The notes beneath the pieces were generated by a model, which saw nothing but the letters and a program-made list of their open reading frames with translations, was not told the DNA's origin and ran no database searches. A DNA stretch of 64,000 nt from Massilia atriviolacea (GTDB lineage Bacteria > Pseudomonadota > Gammaproteobacteria > Burkholderiales > Burkholderiaceae_D): the NCBI RefSeq assembly GCF_003953935.1, contig NZ_RXLQ01000009.1:105361-169360 (forward strand), written 5' to 3'. The position numbers were made by a program, and so were the translations under genes. This document shows, in pieces, positions 56,454-64,000 of this stretch; the first letter of the stretch is position 1, and each line of letters opens with the position of its first letter.

Positions 56454-56576
56454 GGAATGACGGCGCTTCAGTACAAGTCTGCGCGAAATGACGGCGCTTC
56501 AGTACGCGCCTGCGCGGGATGACGGCGCTTCAGTACGCGCCTGCGCGGAATGACGGCGCTTCAGTACGCGCGTTCG
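56451..56576. repeat. Tandem repeat, 4 copies of 31 bp
   Basis: ATGACGGCGCTTCAGTAC recurs at 56457, 56488, 56519 and 56550, exactly 31 bases apart, with GCGCGGGA-type joints. The array starts at the REP right arm and ends at the livF stop codon. No unique spacers, so not CRISPR. Confidence 0.88.
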
Positions 56577-57299
56577 CTATTCGCCCAGGTAGGCCGCCTT
56601 CACGCGCGGATCGTGCAGCATGTCCTGGGCATTGCCGCCCATGATGATCGCGCCCGAATCCATCACATAACCGCGGTCGGCCGCTTCCAGCGCCAGTTTC
56701 GCGTTCTGTTCCACGAGCAAGACCGTGATCCCCTGCCTGTGCACGTCGCGAATCACCTCGAAAATCTTTTCCACCATGATCGGCGCCAGGCCCATCGAGG
56801 GCTCGTCCAGCAGCAGCAAGTTCGGATGGCTCATCAGGGCGCGCGCCATCGCCAGCATCTGCTGCTCGCCGCCGGACAGGGTCCCCGCCATCTGCGCCGC
56901 GCGTTCCTTCAAGCGCGGAAACACCGTGAACCACTTCTCGACATCGGCGTCGATGCCAGCCTTGTCGTCGCGCGTGTACGCGCCCATCAGCAGGTTTTCG
57001 TGGATCGACATGCGCGTGAACACGCCCCGCCCTTCCGGCACCATGGCCAGCTTCTTCTGCACCAGCTCGAACGACTTGCTGCCCTTGAGCGAGGCGCCCA
57101 TATAGCTGATCGTGCCCTCGACCTTGCAGTCGGGCAAGGTGCCGGTGATGGCTTTCAGGGTGGTGGTCTTGCCGGCGCCGTTGGCGCCGATCAGGGTCAC
57201 CAGCTCGCCCTTGTTCACTTCCAGGTCGATGCCCTTGACGGCCTTGATGCCGCCATAGGCCACCTTCAGCCCCTGGATCTTCAGAATGTTGTCGCTCAT
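56577..57299 (-). CDS. livF: Branched-chain amino acid ABC transporter ATP-binding protein LivF
   Basis: 240 residues from the ATG at 57299. ATPase of the leucine/isoleucine/valine importer. Walker A GANGAGKTTTLK, signature LSGGEQQMLAMARAL, Walker B LLLLDEPSMGLAP. The ATG overlaps the livG stop by 4 bases. The stop codon abuts the 31-bp tandem array. Confidence 0.93.
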   Translation of the reverse strand: MSDNILKIQGLKVAYGGIKAVKGIDLEVNKGELVTLIGANGAGKTTTLKAITGTLPDCKVEGTISYMGASLKGSKSFELVQKKLAMVPEGRGVFTRMSIHENLLMGAYTRDDKAGIDADVEKWFTVFPRLKERAAQMAGTLSGGEQQMLAMARALMSHPNLLLLDEPSMGLAPIMVEKIFEVIRDVHRQGITVLLVEQNAKLALEAADRGYVMDSGAIIMGGNAQDMLHDPRVKAAYLGE

Positions 57300-58069
57300 G
57301 CGTGAGCACCTCCCAGGTAGGCTTCGATCACTGCCGGATTTTTCTGTATGTCGGCCGGTAAGCCTTCCGCGATGGGTTTGCCGTATTCGAGCACGGTGAT
57401 GCGGTCGCACAGCCCCATCATCAGCTTGACGTCGTGTTCGATCAACAGCACGGTCTTGCCTTCGTTCTTGATCTTGACCAGCAGTTCGCGCAGCGCCAGT
57501 TTTTCGGTCGCGTTCATGCCTGCGGCCGGTTCGTCCAGCGCCAGCAGCTGCGGCTCGGTTGCCAGGGCGCGCGCGATTTCCAGGCGGCGCTGGTCGCCGT
57601 AGGAGAGGAATTTGGCGGTGCGCTTGGCGAAGGCGCCGATGCCGACAAAGTCGAGCAATTCCTGCGCACGCGCGCGGATCGCCGCTTCTTCGAGGCGCGC
57701 CGCCTTGTGCCGGAACACCGCGCCGAATACGCCCTGATGGGTGCGCACATGGCAGCCGACCATCACGTTTTCGAGCGCCGTCATCTCGCCGAACAGGCGG
57801 ATGTTCTGGAAGGTGCGGGCAATCCCGGCCTTGGCCACGAGGTGGGGGGCGGACGGCGAATACGGTTTGCCGGCCAGCTCGAAGGTGCCGGTATCGGGCT
57901 GGTAGAGCCCGGTAATGACGTTAAAAAAGGTGGTCTTGCCGGCGCCGTTCGGCCCGATCAGGCCGTAAATCTGGCCCTTCATGATCTTGATGCCGACGTT
58001 GGTCAGCGCTTGCAAACCGCCGAAGCGTTTGTTGACGCCGTCAATATGGAGAATGACTTGTTCGCTCAT
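57296..58069 (-). CDS. livG: Branched-chain amino acid ABC transporter ATP-binding protein LivG
   Basis: 257 residues. Second ATPase of the importer. Walker A GPNGAGKTTFFN; signature LSYGDQRRLEIARAL; Walker B LLALDEPAAGMNATE. It follows livM by 21 bases. Confidence 0.94.
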   Translation of the reverse strand: MSEQVILHIDGVNKRFGGLQALTNVGIKIMKGQIYGLIGPNGAGKTTFFNVITGLYQPDTGTFELAGKPYSPSAPHLVAKAGIARTFQNIRLFGEMTALENVMVGCHVRTHQGVFGAVFRHKAARLEEAAIRARAQELLDFVGIGAFAKRTAKFLSYGDQRRLEIARALATEPQLLALDEPAAGMNATEKLALRELLVKIKNEGKTVLLIEHDVKLMMGLCDRITVLEYGKPIAEGLPADIQKNPAVIEAYLGGAHA

Positions 58070-58090
58070 CTGGATATCCTCGCGCGGCCC

Positions 58091-59299
<1,209 letters not shown>

Positions 59300-59322
59300 G
59301 ATGTTTCCTTTTCTGTTCGTTA

Positions 59323-60252
59323 TCAGGCGCGGTCGGCGACGCGCTCGCCCATGATGCCGGACGGCCGGATCGTCAGGACGATGATCAATACGACGAAAGC
59401 AAAAATGTCCTGGTAATGGCTGCCCAGGAAGCCGCCGGTCAGGTCGCCGATGTAGCCGGCGCCGAGCGCTTCGATCAGGCCCAGCAGGATGCCGCCGATC
59501 ATGGCGCCATAAATATTGCCGATGCCGCCCAGCACCGCCGCCGAGAAGGCTTTCAGGCCGGGCAGGAAACCCATCGCAAACTGGATCGAGGAATAGTTGG
59601 CGCCCCACATCACGCCGGCCACGGCGGCCAGCGCCGCGCCGATGGCGAAGGTAGCGACGATGACCTTGTTCGAGTCGACCCCCATCAGGCCGGCCACGCG
59701 GGGATTTTCGGCGGTGGCGCGCATGGCGCGGCCCAGCTTGGTTTTTTCGACCAGCAAGACCAGCGCGCCCATCGACATGGCCGCCAGCGCCAGCAACAGC
59801 ACCTGGGTCTGGGAAATCACGGCGCCGCCGATATGGATCGGCTCGCTCGACAGCAGTTGCGGGAAGGACAGCGGGCTGCGGCCCCAGATCATCATCGAGA
59901 AGGTGGTCAGCAGGGTGGACACGCCGATCGCGGTGATCAGCGGGGCCAGGCGGGGAGCGTTGCGCAGGCGCCGGTAGGCGACCCGTTCGACCAGGACATT
60001 GACCAGCATGCAGACGGGAATGGCGCCGAGGATGGCGATGGCCAGGTCGACATAACCGGGCAAGCCGGGCGCGACGATTTCCAGGCCCTTGAGGATGGAC
60101 AGGCCGACCATGGCGCCGATCATCAGCACGTCGCCGTGGGCAAAGTTAATCAGGTTGAGCACCCCGTACACCATGGTGTAACCCAGCGCGACCAGGGCAT
60201 ACATGCTGCCGAGCACAAGGCCGTTGATAATTTGTTGGATAAAGGTATCCAT
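59323..60252 (-). CDS. livH: Branched-chain amino acid ABC transporter permease LivH
   Basis: 309 residues, eight membrane helices. Typical start FIQQIINGLVLGSMYALVALGYTMVYG; coupling region TKLGRAMRATAENPRVAGLMGV. First gene of livHMGF here; the binding protein LivK is not in the window. A terminator-like hairpin sits 26-60 bases before its ATG. Confidence 0.94.
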   Translation of the reverse strand: MDTFIQQIINGLVLGSMYALVALGYTMVYGVLNLINFAHGDVLMIGAMVGLSILKGLEIVAPGLPGYVDLAIAILGAIPVCMLVNVLVERVAYRRLRNAPRLAPLITAIGVSTLLTTFSMMIWGRSPLSFPQLLSSEPIHIGGAVISQTQVLLLALAAMSMGALVLLVEKTKLGRAMRATAENPRVAGLMGVDSNKVIVATFAIGAALAAVAGVMWGANYSSIQFAMGFLPGLKAFSAAVLGGIGNIYGAMIGGILLGLIEALGAGYIGDLTGGFLGSHYQDIFAFVVLIIVLTIRPSGIMGERVADRA

Positions 60253-60277
60253 GATGACCCCGTTTCAATTCGTTCTA

Positions 60278-60311
60278 ACAAAAACGGCACCCGGAGAAAT
60301 CCCCGTGTGCC
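60278..60311 (-). terminator. Terminator-like hairpin in the livH leader
   Basis: On the minus strand GGCAC and GTGCC (with a further CGG/CCG pairing inside) form a stem followed by GTTTTTGTT. Because only 26 bases separate it from the livH ATG, any livH promoter must lie upstream, so it could attenuate the operon. Alternatively it ends the ispH transcript. Confidence 0.5.
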
Positions 60312-60531
60312 GCTCATGGCCTGACGCCGCTAGTGCACAAACACCGCCGTCCCTGGCCACGGGACTGCCGGTTTTTCATGTCTCTGCTGCAACCGTGCGC
60401 CATCAGAACGAACATGACGTCCCGATGACAAAACATCCGAGCGTCAACATCATAACGAGGTTTAGAAAAAACTAATATCGGAAAATCACACGTGTTCCGA
60501 ATTTAATTTTGACAAACGGCCATGCTTTGGG

Positions 60532-61479
60532 TTATGCAACCCCAAGCTTGATGCCGTCGAGTCCCTTCGGCAGCGGGAAGGTCACATGCTCTTCCACGCC
60601 CTCCAATGCGCGCACGCTGCGCGCACCGAGTTCCTTGAGGCGGTCGATCACGGCCTGGACCAGGACTTCCGGCGCCGAGGCCCCGGCCGTGACGCCGATC
60701 CGCAGTTTGCCGACCAGCCATTGCGGATCGATCTGCGAGGCATTGTCGACCATATATGCCGGCGTGCCCTTCTTTTCCGCCACTTCGCGCAGGCGGTTCG
60801 AGTTCGAACTGTTGGGGCTGCCCACGACGATCACCACGTCCACCTGGGGCGCCATGAACTTGACCGCTTCCTGGCGGTTGGTGGTGGCGTAGCAGATGTC
60901 GCCCTTCTTCGGCTCGATGATGTTCGGGAACTTTTCCTTGAGCGCGGCGATGATGTCGGCGGTGTCGTCCACCGACAAGGTGGTTTGCGAGACGTAGGCC
61001 AGCTGGTCGGGGGTCTTCACTTGCAGCATGGCCACGTCGGCCACGGTTTCGACCAGGTGCATGCCTTCCTCGGTCTGGCCCATGGTGCCTTCGACTTCCG
61101 GATGGCCGTCGTGGCCGATCATGACGATCTCGCAGCCCTGGCGCCGCATCTTGGCGACCTCGACGTGCACCTTGGTCACCAGCGGACAGGTGGCGTCGAA
61201 AATGGTCAGGCCGCGCGCTTCGGCTTCGGCGCGCACCGCTTTCGACACGCCGTGGGCGGAAAACACCAGGGTGTTGCCCGGCGGGACATCCTCGAGTTCC
61301 TCGATGAAGATCGCGCCCTTGTTGCGCAAGTCCTCGACCACATAGGCGTTGTGCACGATTTCGTGGCGCACATAGATGGGCGCGCCGAATTGTTGCAGGG
61401 CGCGTTCGACGATTTCGATTGCGCGGTCGACGCCGGCGCAGAAACCGCGCGGCTGGGCCAGGAGAATTTCGCTGTCCAT
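60532..61479 (-). CDS. ispH: 4-hydroxy-3-methylbut-2-enyl diphosphate reductase
   Basis: 315 residues. Last enzyme of the MEP isoprenoid pathway; an iron-sulfur reductase giving IPP and DMAPP. The three cluster cysteines are C14 in [12 protein letters not shown], one in [12 protein letters not shown] and one in [13 protein letters not shown]. The conserved TTLSVDDT and [11 protein letters not shown] are also present. fkpB lies 47 bases upstream on the same strand, the usual fkpB-ispH pair. Confidence 0.96.
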   Translation of the reverse strand: MDSEILLAQPRGFCAGVDRAIEIVERALQQFGAPIYVRHEIVHNAYVVEDLRNKGAIFIEELEDVPPGNTLVFSAHGVSKAVRAEAEARGLTIFDATCPLVTKVHVEVAKMRRQGCEIVMIGHDGHPEVEGTMGQTEEGMHLVETVADVAMLQVKTPDQLAYVSQTTLSVDDTADIIAALKEKFPNIIEPKKGDICYATTNRQEAVKFMAPQVDVVIVVGSPNSSNSNRLREVAEKKGTPAYMVDNASQIDPQWLVGKLRIGVTAGASAPEVLVQAVIDRLKELGARSVRALEGVEEHVTFPLPKGLDGIKLGVA

Positions 61480-61526
61480 GATGAACCTCTGTATTTTCTA
61501 TACAACAGTTATTTGTGTGACGACAA

Positions 61527-61982
61527 TTAAAGTACTGAAATCAGGCGCACTTCGAATTGCAGCGACTGCCCAGCCAGCGGATGGTTGAAGTCGAAGGTCA
61601 CGGCATCCTCGCCGAACTGGCGCAGCACGCCGGCAAAGCGGCCGCCGCCCGGCGCGGCGAAGTCGACCAGGTCGCCGATCTGATAGTCGGCGCCGGGAGC
61701 GGAATTCTCGTCCAGGGTGGCGCGCGAGACATCGCGCACCAGTTCCGGGTTGCGCTCGCCGAAGGCTTGCGCCGGGGCCAGCTGGAAAGTCTGGTGCGTG
61801 CCTTCCGGCAAGCCCATCAGGCAGGTTTCGAGGAAAGGCGCGAGCTGGCCGCTGCCCATCATCAGGGTGGCCGGGTTGCCGGCGAAGGTCGTGATCAGAT
61901 CGGTACCGTCAGCGGTGGCCAGGCGGTAGTGCAGGGTCAGGTAAGCCGATTCGGTGACGACGGCGGGGGTAGTGGTGGACAT
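61527..61982 (-). CDS. fkpB: FKBP-type peptidyl-prolyl cis-trans isomerase (FkpB/SlpA-like)
   Basis: 151 residues from the ATG at 61982 (MSTTTPAVVTES). FKBP domain interrupted by an insert-in-flap as in SlyD/SlpA: LTLHYRLATADGTDLITTF, then GSGQLAPFLETCLMGL and FAAPGGGRFAGVLRQFGED. No His-rich tail, so SlpA/FkpB rather than SlyD. It helps protein folding in the cytoplasm. Adjacent to ispH as in E. coli. Confidence 0.92.
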   Translation of the reverse strand: MSTTTPAVVTESAYLTLHYRLATADGTDLITTFAGNPATLMMGSGQLAPFLETCLMGLPEGTHQTFQLAPAQAFGERNPELVRDVSRATLDENSAPGADYQIGDLVDFAAPGGGRFAGVLRQFGEDAVTFDFNHPLAGQSLQFEVRLISVL

Positions 61983-62073
61983 GGTCGGTATCGAGGCGTG
62001 CAAAGCGACATTGTAAGCCACCCCGGGCCGAACGGCCTCGCCTTGCGGAATTTGATTGCAGGCGGGCACCGTT

Positions 62074-63459
62074 TTAACAGCCGCAGCCGTAGCTGAACGT
62101 GTCCTTACCAAGCACTTTCCAGGCGCCATTGATGTTGACCAGCACCAGGCGGTACCAGCGATCGTCGGTCGCGGTGATGGTCCGCTCGATATCGCCCGGC
62201 CCCTTGCCCTCCCCTTCCCAGACGGCCAGGTCGGCCACGCCGTCGGCGTCGAGGTCGTAGTAAAGATGGCTTCCCTTGATAAAACCGGTGCGGGCGCGGT
62301 CCAGGGTCATGCTGGCCTGCTTGCGCACGGCCGGTCCGGGCGGCAGCGCGCGCGTCGTGTAGAAGGCGTACAGGCTGCCCGGCGGATTGGCGTTCTGTTT
62401 CTTGCTGGCAGCGGCAAACTTGCCGAAAAAACGCCATGGACCGGCATCGGCCTCGCCAAACGCAAAGCCGGGCGCCCAGCCCTCGCACATGGGGCCGTCG
62501 GCGGCGCGCCACAGCGTCTCTGTCTTGCGCAGTACGCTTGGCGCGACGCGCAGCGCGCCGTCGCGGTCCAGCTGAACGCGCTGCACCGGACGCGCCAGGG
62601 CGTCGGTGCGGCTGAGCATGTCGTACAAGCCGGGCGAGTCGTCGTTCTGGCTCACGTCCGTCGGCCTGGGCCGCGGCTTGACCCATTGCCGGAAAGCGAT
62701 GCCGAAGCGGCCGCTGGCCTCTTCGGCGCTGCTGGTGGGCGGCGCCACCTGGGCTTCGCTGCGGAACAGCGACGGCCCCACCTCGGCAAATGCCAGCGCC
62801 GCCACCACGCCCGCCAGGCGGCGCCGGCCGGCGGCTTGGTCGCTCCTGTGCAGCGAACTGTAGAAGATGCCAGTCGCCTCTTCCAGGCCTCCGGCAATCT
62901 CCCGCGCTTGCGGATCGGTATCGGCCAGCACGCCCAGGCGGCGGGCTTTGCGCTGGAGGTCGGCCCAGTCGGCAAACGGCGCCGGCCTGGGACCGTCGAT
63001 GCCGCGCGCCAGGTGCGCCTTCATGCGCTCGAGCGCCGCGTCGCGCGGGAAAGGGCCCTGCTGGTGCAATCTGGGATGCAAGTCCTTGAGGTGGTTCGCA
63101 TAGTTCTCCAGGTTGCTCCAGTTCGGTTGCAGGCGGAAAGCCCGCTCCGGATCGGATTCGCCGGCACGCGGCTTGCCGGGCACCGTGCTGACGATCACCG
63201 GTGAACGCGCCAGGTAGCGGCAGGCCGTGAAGCCGGCGGCGCCGTCCACCGTGCGGATTTCGCAGTAGCCGACTGCGTTTTCTTCGCGCACCAGGGTCAC
63301 CCTGGCATTGCGCGCCAGGGTGGCGACGGCGGCGGCGCTGGCATCGGGCGTGGCGCGCACCACGACGTCGTCGCCCTCGACCCAGCGCTGCGCCGGTGCA
63401 TCGGGCGCCGCGTGGACAAGCGGGGCCAGTAATAGGGCTGATACGGCAAGGATGCGCAT
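62074..63459 (-). CDS. Secreted SH3-like protein of unknown function
   Basis: 461 residues from the ATG at 63459, with GGAAG 5 bases upstream; an in-frame ATG 12 bases earlier is possible. The signal peptide MRILAVSALLLAPLVHAA is cut near residue 18. The next ~65 residues, with WVEGDDVVVRATPDASAAAV and VGYCEIRTVDGAAGFTACRYL, look like a bacterial SH3 domain. The long remainder has no recognised domain; it has segments such as DLDADGVADLAVWEG that resemble FG-GAP/VCBS-type calcium loops, and it ends in CGC. Probably periplasmic or outer-membrane associated. Function unknown. Confidence 0.7.
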   Translation of the reverse strand: MRILAVSALLLAPLVHAAPDAPAQRWVEGDDVVVRATPDASAAAVATLARNARVTLVREENAVGYCEIRTVDGAAGFTACRYLARSPVIVSTVPGKPRAGESDPERAFRLQPNWSNLENYANHLKDLHPRLHQQGPFPRDAALERMKAHLARGIDGPRPAPFADWADLQRKARRLGVLADTDPQAREIAGGLEEATGIFYSSLHRSDQAAGRRRLAGVVAALAFAEVGPSLFRSEAQVAPPTSSAEEASGRFGIAFRQWVKPRPRPTDVSQNDDSPGLYDMLSRTDALARPVQRVQLDRDGALRVAPSVLRKTETLWRAADGPMCEGWAPGFAFGEADAGPWRFFGKFAAASKKQNANPPGSLYAFYTTRALPPGPAVRKQASMTLDRARTGFIKGSHLYYDLDADGVADLAVWEGEGKGPGDIERTITATDDRWYRLVLVNINGAWKVLGKDTFSYGCGC

Positions 63460-63637
63460 GCAAGCTTCCATCGTTTAAAGACATGGTGTTGAAAAACACG
63501 GCAAGTTCCCGCAGCCTGTCACGCCGGGATCAGCAAGCCGCGCCGCAGCGCGACCATAATGACTGCGCATGATGGCGTCCATTGGCGTTGGCCTGCGACT
63601 CGTCATGTTGCAAGTTTACCATTCAAGCGGAGGCGCG

Positions 63638-64000
63638 ATGGGCATCAAGGATTGGCCGGAACAGCAGCGTCCGCGCGAGCGGCTCATCAGCGAAGGCGCG
63701 GCGGCCCTGTCCGACCCGGAATTGCTGGCGGTTTTCCTGCGCGTGGGCGTGCGCGGCAAGAGCGCGGTCGAGCTCGGACGCGAGCTCTTGCTGCGCTTCG
63801 GCTCGATCAACGGCCTGTTCGGCGCCAGCCTGGTGCAGTTATCCACGGTACACGGACTCGGCCCCGCCAAGTTCGCGCAATTGCAGGCGGTCATGGAGTT
63901 AGCCCAGCGCGCCATCGGCGAGCGCCTCGCCAGCGGCGCGCTGCTCAATGCCCCGGAAGCGGTGCGCCAGTACCTGCGCATGCAACTGGGCCGCCAGGCG
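63638..64000 (+). CDS. radC: RadC/JAB family protein, N-terminal part (3' end outside window)
   Basis: Partial gene, 121 codons to the window edge. It starts ATG at 63638 with GGAGG 4 bases upstream. The visible part has the RadC N-terminus MGIKDWPEQQRPRERLISEG and a helix-hairpin-helix region (LSDPELLAVFLRVG, LSTVHGLGPAKFAQLQA). The C-terminal JAB/MPN metal motif lies beyond the window. RadC is annotated as DNA repair, but its real role is unsettled. Confidence 0.92.
   Translation, partial: MGIKDWPEQQRPRERLISEGAAALSDPELLAVFLRVGVRGKSAVELGRELLLRFGSINGLFGASLVQLSTVHGLGPAKFAQLQAVMELAQRAIGERLASGALLNAPEAVRQYLRMQLGRQA

Noticed and set aside
56451-56576. Possible CRISPR array of 31-bp units
   Set aside because: The repeat fills the whole period, so there are no spacers. 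It is a tandem repeat beside a REP pair.

Overview
The window is a gene-dense, high-GC chromosomal segment of a betaproteobacterium, most likely an Oxalobacteraceae member (Massilia / Duganella / Janthinobacterium group). This is inferred from gene content, not a database search. The signs are a JqsA/JqsS/JqsR-like alpha-hydroxyketone quorum-sensing locus, a PEP-CTERM protein with the MHFG motif, a phasin gene, GC-rich REP-like inverted repeats and a typical ribF-ileS-lspA-coaBC-dut order. No phage, insertion sequence, plasmid gene, rRNA or CRISPR array was seen. It reads as core chromosome with a few accessory patches.

Layout. 1-2.2 kb: molybdenum-cofactor genes (moaA end, mobA, moeA); an XdhC-type MoCo chaperone lies farther on at 30.7 kb. 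2.5-3.5 kb: a PEP-CTERM protein followed by a repeat/REP cluster. 3.5-5.3 kb: rmuC and a truncated haemoglobin. 5.3-9.0 kb: the quorum-sensing locus, with the synthase divergent from a sensor kinase and response regulator. 9-12.6 kb: an FtsX-type permease and an adenine/adenosine deaminase. 13.2-18 kb: the stress operon prkA-yeaH-spoVR. 18.7-22.6 kb: tonB-exbB-exbD1-exbD2 and a TPR protein. 22.8-29 kb: ribF, ileS, lspA, coaBC, dut. 29-35.5 kb: a degenerate M48-like lipoprotein with a small secreted partner, xdhC, an EamA transporter, alkA, a MerR-TipAS regulator and a small lower-GC gene pair. 35.6-37.4 kb: an Aer-like chemoreceptor and the initiator tRNA. 37.5-42.7 kb: nudix hydrolase, aat, bpt, pyrD, tas and a secreted esterase. 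42.7-44.4 kb: a DUF2325 operon behind a Fur-box-like site. 44.4-48.3 kb: cysTWA-cysB. 48.4-55.3 kb: mostly single genes (TauE exporter, 1-Cys peroxiredoxin, hydrolase, dgkA, iclR-type regulator, pbpG, nitroreductase, EamA transporter). 55.7 kb: phasin. 56.6-60.3 kb: livHMGF. 60.5-64 kb: ispH, fkpB, a secreted SH3-like protein and the start of radC.

The most interesting system is the divergent jqsA / jqsS-jqsR locus. It makes and senses a diffusible alpha-hydroxyketone signal, and its intergenic region carries a near-consensus FNR/Anr-type palindrome that could couple signalling to oxygen. The same 14-base palindrome recurs at 55.3 kb. Other points for follow-up: a two-operator phasin promoter, hairpins that would mask translation starts or sit in leaders (tauE, liv), an M48-like lipoprotein that has lost its HE catalytic pair, and short tandem arrays beside REP pairs at gene ends.

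Start codons were chosen by in-frame Shine-Dalgarno matches and family length. Functions come from motif reading alone.
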